Notes: a model not told the origin generated them from the letters alone. A stretch of 64,000 bases of DNA from Bacteroidota bacterium (GCA_016194975.1 JACQAM010000008.1:186001-250000), one strand, 5' to 3'; counted from the first letter of the stretch, positions 1 to 10,000 are shown. Numbers and translations are program-made.

Positions 1-2
1 GA

Positions 3-3000
3 TCGGAAGTGTGGGTGACCAACAGGACCGGCGCGGTTGATAATACGAGAAACATTGTTGCATTCGCAGATATTGGTGAACCAAAACCGGAGTGTGAAAA
101 TGTGGGAACCGGATTTATTCAGGATTCTGCACAGTATTCCACTATTGAATATCCATTCAACGGGCATACGACACTTTATGGAACGCTCGTCCAGAGTTAC
201 CCTGGAATCCGCGACATTAATTCTTCTATTGCCACTACACTGGCTCCGCTCAATGCAAGCGATGGATTTTCTCAATCGGTGAATTACGAAAAGATCAACA
301 ACGCAAGAAAACTTGCGGCAACAGAATACACGCTCAATCCCAGATTAGGATACGTGTCGCTTAACCAGGCGCTGAATTACGATGAAGTGGTGGGTGTTGC
401 TTACGAATACACCGTGGGAGGAAAAACGTATAAGGTTGGAGAATTTTCTACCGATGGAATTTCCGGGCAGAATGCACTCATTGTAAAATTACTGAAGAGT
501 ACCAATGATGTTCCGAAAGTTTTTGATCCCCTTGTCAATGCACAGAAAAAATACAAGTTGTGGGACCTGATGATGAAAAATATTTATTCCATTGGTGCGT
601 ATCAGGTGAATTCACAGAATTTCAATCTGCAGATCTGGTACAACAATCCTTCTACAGGAACAGATATTCCATTCATTCCCGAAGGGCCCATCAATGGAAA
701 ACCATTGCTGCAGGTAGAAAATCTTGATAAATTAAATCAGCAACAGGTTGCAGTGCCCGATGGAATTTTTGATTTCATAGATGGCGTTACCATCAATGCT
801 GCGAACGGCCGTGTAATTTTTCCAACAGTGCATCCGTTCGGCAATCATCTCTTCGATGAATTTTCTCCCGATCCGAACCAGGGTACGCTTTATTCGAAAT
901 ATGGTTATCCGCAATTGTACGATTCCACAAAAACAATTGCGCAAACAGTTTTCGCAGGGAAAAACCGTTTCAAATTAAAAGGCACGTACCAGTCGGCATC
1001 CAATTCCGATATTTCTCTCAATGCTGTAAATATTCCGCAGGGATCTGTAGTGGTCACTGCCGGTGGCGCCCCGCTCGTGGAGAATACGGATTACACGGTT
1101 GACTACACCCTCGGGCGGGTGAAGATCATCAATGAAAGTATTCTCAATTCCGGCGTGCCTATAAAAATTTCTCTCGAGAGTAATTCACTTTTCAATATTC
1201 AAACGAAAACTTTGTGGGGAACACATTTCGACTATCGCATCAATAAACAATTCAACATTGGTGCAACGATCATGAATCTCACCGAACGCCCGGTGACACA
1301 AAAAATAAATATTGGCGAGGAACCAATGAGCAACACGATCATGGGAACGGATCTCAGTTATTCAACAGACGCGCCTTTCCTCACACGTTTTGTCGATCAC
1401 ATTCCCGGCATCGATACAAAAGCTCCTTCATCAATTTCTGTCAATGGAGAATTTGCTTATTTGCATCCTGGCCACAACAAAGCCATTGGTAAAAACGGAA
1501 ATTCTTACATCGATGATTTTGAAGGAACACAATCTGCCATCGACATTCGTTCTCCGCAGGGATGGTCGCTCGCTTCTGTTCCGCAGGGACAACCGCAGCG
1601 TTTCCCGGAAGCAATAGAAGATTCTACACCTTCCGGTTTCAATCGCGCAAAACTTTGCTGGTACACGATTGATCCGCTTTTTCAGCGTTCCGATATCACT
1701 AATCACCCGGGTTATATTACGGATGCTGACATGTCGGATCATCGTGTGCGTTCCGTTATGGAAACAGAAGTTTTCCCCGGCAAACAACCACCGAGCGGAC
1801 AACCGATGAATATTTCCATGCTTGATCTCGCATATTATCCGGGCGAGCGTGGCCCTTATAATTTTGATGTTGCACCATCGGCACATTCTGCAGGATTGAA
1901 TGCAAATGGCGAATTGAATAATCCGGCAACACGCTGGGGCGGCATCATGCGTCGCATAGAAACCAATGATTTTGAAGCGGCGAATATCGAATACATTCAG
2001 ATCTGGATGATGGATCCGTACAATGAAGATGTTCCGGTTGCCGATCAGAATACGACCGGTGAATTGTGTGTGGATCTCGGAAATATTTCTGAAGATGTGC
2101 TGAAAGATTCGCGCAACAGTTTTGAAAATGGTTTGCCTACAAACGGAGATCTCTCTCTTGTAAATACAACTCCGTGGGGAAGAGTTCCTGTTGTACAATC
2201 GATCGTGAATGCTTTTGACAATAATCCCGATAAAAGAAAATTGCAGGACGTTGGCCTTGATGGATTGGGTGACGATGATGAAACAAATTTTGACGCCACG
2301 TACATCAGCCAGGTGCAAAGTCTTCTTGGTGCAGGATCACAGGCCGCTGCCAATGCAGTGAAAGATCCTGCCGGCGATAATTATCATTACTACCGCGGAA
2401 CAGATTATGATAACAATCAAACTTCCATTCTTGTTCGTTACAAAATGTTCAATGGAGTAGATGGAAATTCTCCTGCAACCGGACAAAAAAATGATGACGG
2501 TTATTCCGAGAGTTATCCTACGCAATCCACTACGCTTCCCAACCAGGAAGACATCAACCGCGATAACACGCTGAATGAAACAGAAAGTTATTACGAATAC
2601 AGGATCAAATTAAATTCAACAGACATTAACGTCAACAACGTTGGAAATAATTTCATCACGGATAAATGGACCACACAGGTGCAAACTGCAGATCATCGCA
2701 CGCGTACAGTTACGTGGTACCAGTTCCGCATTCCTATCCAGGATTACACCACCAAAGTCGGCAACATAGAAAATTTCAATTCCATACGCTTCATCCGCGT
2801 TTATTTCAAGGATGTCGATAAGCCGGTGATCTGTCGCATGGCGCGTCTCGAATTGGTTCGCAGCGACTGGCGCAAATACAATTATTCACTGCTCACTCCC
2901 GGAGAATATATTTCCAACGGACAAAGCAATACTGAATTCGATCTCGCTGCAGTGAACATCGAGGAGAATGGAAATAAAGTTCCGGTGAATTATGTTTTGC

Positions 3001-6000
3001 CTCCCGGGATCGATCGCGAACAGAATGTGCAGAGTGCAACATTAGTTCGTTTGAACGAGCAGGCGTTGTCCATGAAAGTTTGTAATCTCGAAGACGGCGA
3101 TTCGCGCGCATGCTACAAGACGGTGAACAACATGGATGTTCGCTCTTACAAAAAGATCCGCATGTTCGTTCACTGCGAGCAGCGCGCCGGCAGTACACAA
3201 CCCTTGCACGATAATGATCTTGTTGCATTCATTCGCATTGGCGCCGACCAGACCGACAATTATTACGAGTATGATATTCCGCTGAAAGTTACTCCTGCAG
3301 GAAATTATTCTCCGAATGATGAAACCGATCGTTTGAAAGTTTGGCCGGAGGATAATAATCTCGTGCTTGCATTTACTTTATTGCAATACGTGAAACAACA
3401 GCGCAACATTGCACTTGCGAATGGAACTGTTTCACTCACGCAGGAATTCACAATTGAAGATCCTGATAATCCGGGAAGAATGGTCACTGTAAAAGGAAAT
3501 CCGAATCTTTCGCAGATAAAAGTTTTCATGCTCGGTGTAAAAAACCCGAAGAAGACCAGCGCAACTCCAGGTGATGACGGCTATACAAAATGTGCAGAGT
3601 TGTGGTTCAATGAACTTCGCCTTACTGATTTTGATGAGCACGGAGGTTACGCAGCCACTGCGCGCGTGAATGCGAAGCTGGCGGATTTCGCTGTGGTAAA
3701 TCTTTCGGGCAATATGGCGACACCGGGATTCGGAAGTATCGAGAAAAAAGTAAGCGAACGTTTGCGCGAAAATCAACTCAACTACGATGTGTCGGCGCAG
3801 GTAGAACTCGGAAAATTCTTCAATGATAAATCCGGGATCCGTTTGCCGCTCTTCTGGGGATTCGGCGAAACTTTTATCACGCCACAATATAATCCGCTCG
3901 ATCCTGATATTCTTCTCAAACCTATTCTCGGCAATGAAGCGATCGGTAAAGATGTGCGCGACTCCATTCGAAGTGCGGCGGTCGATTACACGCGGCGAAA
4001 GAGTTTCAACATGACCAATATTCACAAAGACCGGAGTAAAGGAAAATCGCAGGCAGGACATTTTTATGATATCGAAAATTTCACAATGAGTGTTGCCTAT
4101 ACAGAATTGTATCATCACAATGTGAACATCGAATATTCTGAATTGAAAAATTATCGCGGCGGACTCACGTATGCTTTCAATCCGCAGGTGAAACCATGGA
4201 AACCATTTGACCAGGCGCCGTGGGCAAAATCGAAATGGATGACCATCGTGCGTGAATTCAATTTAAATCCTGCGCCATCCATGCTTGGTTTCAGTACTGA
4301 TCTCAATCGCCAGTTCGGCGAAGTGAAAAGCAGGAACATTACCGGCTTCAGCGATTTTGTTACACCAACAAGTTTCAATAAATCATTCGTGTGGATGCGC
4401 AGTTACGATATGCGCTGGGACCTCAGTAAAAATCTGAAAATGGATTTCAGCGCCGACAATCAGGCAAATGTGCTGGAGCCCTACGGAAGATTAGATACAA
4501 AAGAAAAACGCGACACGCTGCTCAGTAATCTCAAAGGATTCGGAACGACCATGAATTATCATCACACGTTCAATGCGAGTTACGCGATACCGATCAATAA
4601 AATTCCTGCCTTCGACTGGATCACACCGAGTGTAAAATATTCTGCAGGATATATGTGGGCTAAAGCGCCGTTCTCCGCCGATTCAGTTGGAAATACCATT
4701 GGTAATAATGCGAAATGGGATTACACTGCGCAGTTGAACATGAATAATCTTTACAACAAAGTTCCTGCGCTCAAAAAGATCAATGCGAAAAAACCAGGCG
4801 AGCTGAATAAGAAAGCGCCGACTGCGAATAAACCGAAGCCACCCACATTCAAATTGCCAATGACGCGCGCGGATTCGCTCAAGCTGCAGGCGTGGAAAGA
4901 TTCGGTGGACAAAGCGAATAAAAATCCGTATGCAGTTTTCGAATACGTTGCGCGCATACTCATGAGTGTGAAAAATGTTTCCGGAACTTATTCCGTGAAT
5001 TCTACAATGGGATTGCCCGGCTACGGACGCCGCACGCAAATTCTCGGCTTCGATGATAAATTCGAAGGGCCCGGGCTTGGTTTCCTTTTCGGACAACAGA
5101 ATGGTTTTGGTCCCGACAAACTCGATTACCCGATCTACGCCTCGCAACAGGGATGGCTCGTACATACGCAATCGCTATACACTCCGTTCACCAAGGGAAC
5201 ATCGCAGAACCTGACGATGCGTGCCACGCTGGAACCTTATCCCGATGTGAAAATAGAACTCACTGCAAACAGAACGTATTCGATGAACAAGAGTGAATTC
5301 TATCACTGGAATCCGAACACCGGCAACTGGGAAATTCAATCGCCGACGGAGAACGGAACTTTCAGTATCTCTATCATCACCTGGCATACTGCGTTCATGC
5401 GCGAAAGTAAATCGGATCACGTTTCAAAAGTTTTCGAACAGTTTTTAAATAACCGCGCAACTATTTCCCGCCGCCTCGGTGAAGCGAATCCGAATTCAGG
5501 CGGAGTGACCAACAGCGGATTTTTCGATGGTTACAGTAATATACAGCAGGATGTACTCATTCCCGCATTCATTGCTGCGTACACCGGTCACCGTGCAGAA
5601 GGACAATCGCTGAATATGTTTCCGCAAATTCCGCTGCCGAACTGGAGAATTACTTACGACGGACTCACCAAATATCCTGCAATCAAAAAACGTTTCAAGA
5701 CCATTACGCTCAATCATTCTTATCGTTCCACTTACCAGCTCGGCGGATTCCAGACCAATCTCGATTACTATGCAGACGCAGATGGTTTTTCTTCCGTGAG
5801 AAATGTGATCGATGATTTCCAATCGCAATTCCAGATCACAACGGTGACTATACAGGAACAATTTGCACCGCTTGCAGGAATTGACATGACCTGGAACAAT
5901 AGTCTGACCACGCGCCTCGAATACAAAAAGGATCGCACACTGAGTTTGAGTCTTGCGAATACGCAGCTCACCGAGATCAGCGGACAGGAAATTGTGGTGG

Positions 6001-6326
6001 GACTTGGTTATCGTGTTCCAAAACTCACTCTGAATTTCATGAAAAAAGTAATGCGCGGAAAAGCGCCGGTGAGTGATCTGAATATGCGCGCCGATGTTTC
6101 TTTCCGCAATAATGAAACGATCATACGTAAAGCAGTGGAAGGTGTGAACGTTCTTACAGCAGGGCAGAATATTTTTTCCATCAAAACTTCCATCGATTAC
6201 CAGCTCACGACGCAGTTGCAGATCCGTTTCTTCTGCGACCGCATCATGACAAATCCACTCATCTCTTCTTCTTTCAAAACTGCAAATACCAATGCAGGGA
6301 TCAGTTTGAGATTCATGCTCCAGTAA
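3..6326 (+). CDS. sprA: T9SS outer membrane translocon SprA (Sov), C-terminal part
   Basis: Partial gene: the frame is open to the left edge, and the GTG at 9 lies inside the coding sequence (codons for S-E precede it), so the true start is upstream. The roughly 2,107 residues visible match the SprA/Sov family, whose members are usually about 2,400 residues long. SprA forms the very large 36-strand outer-membrane barrel that exports T9SS cargo. Typical features are the block IDDFEGTQSAIDIRSP near residue 505, alternating aromatic/polar beta-strand texture throughout, and a final strand ending in FMLQ at the stop. T9SS cargo genes with matching C-terminal domains occur elsewhere in the window. 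Function is known from the family; the identification rests on sequence similarity. Confidence 0.95.
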   Translation, partial: SEVWVTNRTGAVDNTRNIVAFADIGEPKPECENVGTGFIQDSAQYSTIEYPFNGHTTLYGTLVQSYPGIRDINSSIATTLAPLNASDGFSQSVNYEKINNARKLAATEYTLNPRLGYVSLNQALNYDEVVGVAYEYTVGGKTYKVGEFSTDGISGQNALIVKLLKSTNDVPKVFDPLVNAQKKYKLWDLMMKNIYSIGAYQVNSQNFNLQIWYNNPSTGTDIPFIPEGPINGKPLLQVENLDKLNQQQVAVPDGIFDFIDGVTINAANGRVIFPTVHPFGNHLFDEFSPDPNQGTLYSKYGYPQLYDSTKTIAQTVFAGKNRFKLKGTYQSASNSDISLNAVNIPQGSVVVTAGGAPLVENTDYTVDYTLGRVKIINESILNSGVPIKISLESNSLFNIQTKTLWGTHFDYRINKQFNIGATIMNLTERPVTQKINIGEEPMSNTIMGTDLSYSTDAPFLTRFVDHIPGIDTKAPSSISVNGEFAYLHPGHNKAIGKNGNSYIDDFEGTQSAIDIRSPQGWSLASVPQGQPQRFPEAIEDSTPSGFNRAKLCWYTIDPLFQRSDITNHPGYITDADMSDHRVRSVMETEVFPGKQPPSGQPMNISMLDLAYYPGERGPYNFDVAPSAHSAGLNANGELNNPATRWGGIMRRIETNDFEAANIEYIQIWMMDPYNEDVPVADQNTTGELCVDLGNISEDVLKDSRNSFENGLPTNGDLSLVNTTPWGRVPVVQSIVNAFDNNPDKRKLQDVGLDGLGDDDETNFDATYISQVQSLLGAGSQAAANAVKDPAGDNYHYYRGTDYDNNQTSILVRYKMFNGVDGNSPATGQKNDDGYSESYPTQSTTLPNQEDINRDNTLNETESYYEYRIKLNSTDINVNNVGNNFITDKWTTQVQTADHRTRTVTWYQFRIPIQDYTTKVGNIENFNSIRFIRVYFKDVDKPVICRMARLELVRSDWRKYNYSLLTPGEYISNGQSNTEFDLAAVNIEENGNKVPVNYVLPPGIDREQNVQSATLVRLNEQALSMKVCNLEDGDSRACYKTVNNMDVRSYKKIRMFVHCEQRAGSTQPLHDNDLVAFIRIGADQTDNYYEYDIPLKVTPAGNYSPNDETDRLKVWPEDNNLVLAFTLLQYVKQQRNIALANGTVSLTQEFTIEDPDNPGRMVTVKGNPNLSQIKVFMLGVKNPKKTSATPGDDGYTKCAELWFNELRLTDFDEHGGYAATARVNAKLADFAVVNLSGNMATPGFGSIEKKVSERLRENQLNYDVSAQVELGKFFNDKSGIRLPLFWGFGETFITPQYNPLDPDILLKPILGNEAIGKDVRDSIRSAAVDYTRRKSFNMTNIHKDRSKGKSQAGHFYDIENFTMSVAYTELYHHNVNIEYSELKNYRGGLTYAFNPQVKPWKPFDQAPWAKSKWMTIVREFNLNPAPSMLGFSTDLNRQFGEVKSRNITGFSDFVTPTSFNKSFVWMRSYDMRWDLSKNLKMDFSADNQANVLEPYGRLDTKEKRDTLLSNLKGFGTTMNYHHTFNASYAIPINKIPAFDWITPSVKYSAGYMWAKAPFSADSVGNTIGNNAKWDYTAQLNMNNLYNKVPALKKINAKKPGELNKKAPTANKPKPPTFKLPMTRADSLKLQAWKDSVDKANKNPYAVFEYVARILMSVKNVSGTYSVNSTMGLPGYGRRTQILGFDDKFEGPGLGFLFGQQNGFGPDKLDYPIYASQQGWLVHTQSLYTPFTKGTSQNLTMRATLEPYPDVKIELTANRTYSMNKSEFYHWNPNTGNWEIQSPTENGTFSISIITWHTAFMRESKSDHVSKVFEQFLNNRATISRRLGEANPNSGGVTNSGFFDGYSNIQQDVLIPAFIAAYTGHRAEGQSLNMFPQIPLPNWRITYDGLTKYPAIKKRFKTITLNHSYRSTYQLGGFQTNLDYYADADGFSSVRNVIDDFQSQFQITTVTIQEQFAPLAGIDMTWNNSLTTRLEYKKDRTLSLSLANTQLTEISGQEIVVGLGYRVPKLTLNFMKKVMRGKAPVSDLNMRADVSFRNNETIIRKAVEGVNVLTAGQNIFSIKTSIDYQLTTQLQIRFFCDRIMTNPLISSSFKTANTNAGISLRFMLQ

Positions 6327-6327
6327 T

Positions 6328-6396
6328 AATTACAGATTACAGGATTACTGATATCCGTCTGAAAATTCATTAATCTGTCATTTGTAATCTGTAATT
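6328..6396. terminator. Inverted repeat between sprA and gcvH, likely terminator
   Basis: A perfect 14-base inverted repeat (6328-6341, AATTACAGATTACA, against 6383-6396) begins 2 bases after the sprA stop and encloses 41 bases. The GATTACAG core recurs at 18580 and at both ends of the 28.8 kb GC-rich insert, so it belongs to a dispersed repeat. A transcript end for sprA here is an inference. Confidence 0.5.
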
Positions 6397-6410
6397 TGTC
6401 ATTGCTTTGT

Positions 6411-6418
6411 TATATTTG
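6411..6418 (+). promoter_or_regulatory. Bacteroidota -7 promoter element before gcvH
   Basis: TATATTTG matches the Bacteroidota -7 consensus TAnnTTTG and lies 22 bases before the gcvH ATG. No good -33 TTG is seen at the usual spacing. Confidence 0.5.
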
Positions 6419-6439
6419 CCCGACTAAAAAAACACACCA

Positions 6440-6820
6440 ATGAATTTTCCTGACAACTTAAAATACACCAAGGACCACGAATGGGTTCGCCTCGAAGGCA
6501 ATACTGCTATCATTGGAATCACGGATTACGCACAGGGAGAACTCGGGGATATTGTTTATGTGGAGATCGATAAAATGGGAGAAGAAGTTTCCCGCGAAGA
6601 AAAATTCGGAACCATCGAAGCGGTGAAAACTGTTTCCGATCTTTTCATGCCGATCAGTGGAAAAGTAACCGAGAAAAATAATTCCATTGATGGAAATCCC
6701 GAATCCGTGAACAAAGATCCTTACGGAGAAGGATGGATCATCAAGGCGGAGATCAAAGATGCATCTGAGTTGAATAAATTACTGGATGCTGCTACGTATC
6801 GTTCGCTCATCGGCCACTGA
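6440..6820 (+). CDS. gcvH: Glycine cleavage system H protein
   Basis: A 126-residue protein of normal length for GcvH, the lipoyl-carrying shuttle that moves the aminomethyl group between the P, T and L proteins of glycine cleavage. The lipoylation site is clear: Lys63 in IEAVKTVSD, preceded by the conserved GDIVYVEI strand. The N-terminus ([11 protein letters not shown]) is also typical, which fixes the ATG. GcvP, GcvT and GcvL are not in this window, so the system is dispersed. It follows sprA in the same direction but has its own TAnnTTTG promoter. Confidence 0.97.
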   Translation: MNFPDNLKYTKDHEWVRLEGNTAIIGITDYAQGELGDIVYVEIDKMGEEVSREEKFGTIEAVKTVSDLFMPISGKVTEKNNSIDGNPESVNKDPYGEGWIIKAEIKDASELNKLLDAATYRSLIGH

Positions 6821-6863
6821 GCAGAAAATAAATGATGAATGTTCGATCGATGTTCATCTTCCA

Positions 6864-7262
6864 ATGAAAAAGCGTCCGTATCTCTCCACTTTTCTCTGGG
6901 CGCTTGTCATTCTCATCTTATGCGGAATTCCCGGAAAGGATATTCCGCATATTTCTTTTCTCGAGTTACTGAGTTTTGATAAATGGGTGCATGCTGGAAT
7001 TTTTTTCGTGCTCGTAATATTTTTCATTCGCAGCAATCGCTTGCAGGAGAAAAATAAATATGTGAAAGCGAATGCGGTTTTTATTGCCGTGGGGCTTTCC
7101 ATTCCCTATGGTGGATTGATCGAGATCATGCAGGGAACTCTGTTTGTTGGCCGCAGCGCCGATTTTTATGATTTCATTGCCAACAGCGCCGGCTGTTTCA
7201 TGGCGGCATTAACTTATCCTTTTATCTCGAAAAAAATTCCGAAGTTGCGTTTGCCATTATGA
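6864..7262 (+). CDS. VanZ-like family membrane protein
   Basis: A 132-residue membrane protein with about four hydrophobic segments. It resembles the VanZ-like family: the pattern DKWVHAGIFFVLVIFF followed by a later GGLIEIMQ helix is characteristic. VanZ-like proteins are small integral membrane proteins, mostly of unknown role; one member is linked to teicoplanin resistance. The upstream-open frame reaches 6786 inside gcvH, but the MKKRPYLSTFLW start at 6864 gives a sensible cytoplasmic N-terminus and avoids the overlap. The stop overlaps the next gene by four bases (ATGA), so the two are probably translationally coupled. Confidence 0.8.
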   Translation: MKKRPYLSTFLWALVILILCGIPGKDIPHISFLELLSFDKWVHAGIFFVLVIFFIRSNRLQEKNKYVKANAVFIAVGLSIPYGGLIEIMQGTLFVGRSADFYDFIANSAGCFMAALTYPFISKKIPKLRLPL

Positions 7263-7720
7263 ATACGAATGACGTTATAAAATGGGAGTGCAAACATTTC
7301 CGTGAAATGAATGCAAAGGAATTGCATGCTGTTCTTGCATTGCGATGCGAAATTTTCATCATCGAACAGCATTGCCCTTATCTCGATCCCGATCCCAAAG
7401 ATTTCCGCTCGTATCATGTGATGGGATGGTGTGATGAAAAATTAATTGCAGTGGCGAGAATTGTAGAACCCGGAATTTCTTACAACGAAGTTTCCATTGG
7501 CAGAGTCGCTACTTCTTCGTCCGTGCGCGGTACAGGCGCAGGAAAAATTCTAATGGCGAAGACGATGGAATATATTCGCGCACATTTTGGAAAAGTTCCC
7601 GTGAGAATTTCAGCGCAATCGTATTTGCAGAAATTTTACGAAGGATATGGATTCAAAAGAACAGAAAAGGAAGAATACCTGGAAGATGATATTCCGCATG
7701 TGGAAATGCGCACGAGTTAG
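7259..7720 (+). CDS. elaA: ElaA-type GNAT N-acetyltransferase
   Basis: A 153-residue GNAT-fold protein of the ElaA subfamily. It shows the ElaA hallmark LALRCEIFIIEQHCPYLDPD near residues 27-46 and the acetyl-CoA loop GRVATSSSVRGTGAGKILM. The C-terminal part has the FYEGYGFKR signature. ElaA proteins are predicted acetyl-CoA-dependent N-acetyltransferases with unclear substrates. The ATG overlaps the VanZ-like stop by four bases. Bases 7446-7708 are repeated almost perfectly 2,267 bases downstream as a fragment lacking the N-terminal third. Confidence 0.9.
   Translation: MNTNDVIKWECKHFREMNAKELHAVLALRCEIFIIEQHCPYLDPDPKDFRSYHVMGWCDEKLIAVARIVEPGISYNEVSIGRVATSSSVRGTGAGKILMAKTMEYIRAHFGKVPVRISAQSYLQKFYEGYGFKRTEKEEYLEDDIPHVEMRTS
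7446..7708. repeat. Donor copy of a 263-bp direct repeat (elaA 3' part)
   Basis: This segment is repeated at 9713-9975 with one visible mismatch (T at 7573, C at 9840; silent in a Tyr codon). The near identity indicates a very recent duplication, or an assembly artefact. Confidence 0.95.
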
Positions 7721-7725
7721 GAGAG

Positions 7726-7790
7726 AGGAGCTCCATCGGAGCGTCATTTCGGTAGTTCCGGAGGAACGGAATTTCGGTAGTAGCTCCGAA
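7726..7790. repeat. REP-like cluster of short palindromes
   Basis: Three small palindromic units in a row: GCTCCATCGGAGC, GTTCCGGAGGAAC and a partial AGCTCCGA. They are linked by repeated TTTCGGTAG spacers. Each forms a hairpin with a five-base stem and three-base loop. The layout resembles repetitive extragenic palindromes. No copy of this exact unit was seen elsewhere in the window. Confidence 0.5.
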
Positions 7791-7895
7791 ACAACATCGT
7801 GAGATCTCAGCATTGCATCTACAAAAAATTTCATTTACATTTAAGGAATGCATACCGGCAAAGTATACGCAGATTCCCTGTCAAAACTTCTTCTC

Positions 7896-9665
7896 ATGAA
7901 AAATTTTTTACTTTTTCTCCCTGCATTTTTCTTCGCACATGAAATTTTTTCGCAGACCATCGTTCCCGGCGGAGTGGTGACAGGTCCGTGGACCGCTGCC
8001 GGTTCTCCTTACATCGTGCAGGGAAATATCCAGTGCAATAATCTGGTGATACAGGCGGGTGTTGATGTCCGTTTTCAGAATGGATCGGGACTCACTTCCT
8101 ACAATTCTGTTAAAGCGCAGGGAACAACATTGCTGCCTGTGATATTTGAAAGTGATGATACGACGGGATGGTCGAACATGAGTATTGCCAATGGCGGCAC
8201 GAGCGGAATTTATATTTACGGTAGCACGAGCGACACGAGTATTTTTGATCACTGCATCATAAGGGATGCGAAAGGGCTCATCAGTAATAATGCAGCGGTG
8301 TGTCTCGGTGTTTACGGTTCACATCTTGTGTTGACGAACAGCGAAATTTATCACAACTATATTTCCGGAACATCCTACATTATTTCTGTCTCAAATGTTC
8401 CGCCGGTGATCACGGATAATTCCATTCACAATAATTACGGTCGCGGCTGCGGGGGAATTTCGATCTGGTCGACGAGCGGAATAATTTCCGGCAATGAACT
8501 CTATCAGAATTCCGGCAATGAAGGCGGCGCATTTTTTATTGTGAGTGATCCGGATCCGGCAGGGCCAACGATCACCAACAATAACATTCACAACAACCGC
8601 GCGTATTTCGACGGTGGCGCGATCATGATCGAAGACGGACCGGTGACGATCAGCAACAATACGATTGCATTCAATCATTCCGCGCGTGCCGGTGCGGGCA
8701 TTTACGTTCTGTATGCGCACGCGAAAATTCTTTCGAACTGGATCTGCAACAACACGGATTCTATTTACAACAACTGTGGCATCAACGATGGCGGTGGCGG
8801 AATTCTCATCAACAACGGATCGGGTGCCGATACTGCGGAAGTTTACAACAATGTGATCGCGAATAATAATTGCTGCTTCGAAGGAGGCGGCATCCGGGTT
8901 TGTGGTGGCGCGGGAACAGCGTTCATCGAGAACAATGATATAGTGAACAATACTTGCCACGGCGGATATTTTACGGGCGGAATAAATATTTCGAATAATA
9001 TTTACGCGAGCATCCGCAATAATATTCTCTACGGCAACCGCGGATTCACAACGTTCGGCCAGATGGATTCGGTGCAGATCTATGCAGGTGCTAATGATAC
9101 TATCGCGATAGAATATAATTGCGCTGAATTTTCTTACATGGGAGGATTGCTCACCAATTCCGGAACGCAGGTGACAGGAAATCAATCTACGAACACCGGT
9201 GTGTATGGTGTTGATCCGGGTTTTGTAATGATCAGCGGCGGTGCCGGAATTCTTTACGATGGTACCGCTGCCGACTGGCATCTCGTTTCTACGAGTGTGT
9301 GTATTGATTCGGGCACAACTGTTTTTCTTGCAGGCATTCCGATGGCGACAGACCTTTATGGTGATCCGAGAATATTGGGAATTGCGATCGACAAAGGTGC
9401 CGTGGAATATCCGAGCGAAACCGGAATGGTGGAGCAGAATAAAAATACTTTAGAGATTTTTCCGAATCCGTCAAGCGATCTTATTTACATAAAAGATCTT
9501 TCGCCGTTTACAGATGTGCGGATCGCGAATGCAGCAGGACAAATTGTAAGTGCTGAAAAATACCGAAGCGGAATTGATCTTTCGGCTTTTGTACCCGGCG
9601 TGTATTTTGTTTCGTTCACTGATAAGAATGGGCGACAAACCACCTCTTCATTCGTGAAGCAATAG
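7896..9665 (+). CDS. Secreted right-handed beta-helix protein with T9SS sorting domain
   Basis: A 589-residue secreted protein. The ATG at 7896 starts a clean signal peptide (MKNFLLFLPAFFFAHEIFSQ); the in-frame ATG at 7848 would put an implausible tail before it. Residues about 80-430 hold many short repeats with NN(I/T)I and GGGI turns, as in right-handed parallel beta-helix (pectate-lyase-like) proteins. Residues about 515-589 form a type A T9SS domain (LEIFPNPSSDLIYI to GVYFVSF). It is therefore predicted to cross the outer membrane by SprA-dependent T9SS and be surface-bound or released. No catalytic residues for a polysaccharide lyase can be assigned, so the substrate is unknown. Confidence 0.85.
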   Translation: MKNFLLFLPAFFFAHEIFSQTIVPGGVVTGPWTAAGSPYIVQGNIQCNNLVIQAGVDVRFQNGSGLTSYNSVKAQGTTLLPVIFESDDTTGWSNMSIANGGTSGIYIYGSTSDTSIFDHCIIRDAKGLISNNAAVCLGVYGSHLVLTNSEIYHNYISGTSYIISVSNVPPVITDNSIHNNYGRGCGGISIWSTSGIISGNELYQNSGNEGGAFFIVSDPDPAGPTITNNNIHNNRAYFDGGAIMIEDGPVTISNNTIAFNHSARAGAGIYVLYAHAKILSNWICNNTDSIYNNCGINDGGGGILINNGSGADTAEVYNNVIANNNCCFEGGGIRVCGGAGTAFIENNDIVNNTCHGGYFTGGINISNNIYASIRNNILYGNRGFTTFGQMDSVQIYAGANDTIAIEYNCAEFSYMGGLLTNSGTQVTGNQSTNTGVYGVDPGFVMISGGAGILYDGTAADWHLVSTSVCIDSGTTVFLAGIPMATDLYGDPRILGIAIDKGAVEYPSETGMVEQNKNTLEIFPNPSSDLIYIKDLSPFTDVRIANAAGQIVSAEKYRSGIDLSAFVPGVYFVSFTDKNGRQTTSSFVKQ

Positions 9666-9666
9666 C

Positions 9667-9714
9667 TCAGTCCATATTTTTTACGTACACCACCGTTTCA
9701 CCGTCGCATCCTTT
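9667..9714 (-). pseudogene. Remnant: last 15 codons of a GNAT acetyltransferase
   Basis: Read on the minus strand, these bases encode KGCDGETVVYVKNMD and a stop. This matches the C-terminus of the intact acetyltransferase ending at 10855 (KGCEGETVIYEKFG). The rest of the gene is missing: the homology stops exactly where the duplicated elaA fragment begins (9713). It is thus the stub of a former paralogue truncated by the event that brought in the elaA segment. Confidence 0.7.
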
Positions 9715-9987
9715 GCAGTGGCGAGAATTGTAGAACCCGGAATTTCTTACAACGAAGTTTCCATTGGCAGAGTCGCTACTTCTTCGTCCGTGCGCGGTAC
9801 AGGCGCAGGAAAAATTCTAATGGCGAAGACGATGGAATACATTCGCGCACATTTTGGAAAAGTTCCCGTGAGAATTTCAGCGCAATCGTATTTGCAGAAA
9901 TTTTACGAAGGATATGGATTCAAAAGAACAGAAAAGGAAGAATACCTGGAAGATGATATTCCGCATGTGGAAATGATCAGCCGCTGA
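9713..9987 (+). pseudogene. Truncated duplicate of elaA
   Basis: A copy of elaA bases 7446-7708 lacking the first 62 codons, with only one mismatch over 263 bp. After the repeat ends at 9975 the frame runs through four foreign codons (ISR and stop). A GTG at 9718 could start an 89-residue peptide, but it would lack the N-terminal part of the GNAT fold (EQHCPY region), so it is unlikely to be active. It lies directly against the minus-strand acetyltransferase stub. Confidence 0.85.
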
Positions 9988-10000
9988 TTGCACCGATTTT

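Noticed and set aside
1431-2318. A 295-residue open frame on the minus strand inside sprA
   Set aside because: It is fully antisense to clearly conserved SprA sequence, has no start context, and its composition (rich in Ile, Arg, Cys and His) is what the reverse of this coding sequence gives.
8391-9281. A 296-residue open frame antisense to the beta-helix protein
   Set aside because: It mirrors the Asn/Gly-rich repeat codons of the real gene; repeats keep the opposite frame open by chance.
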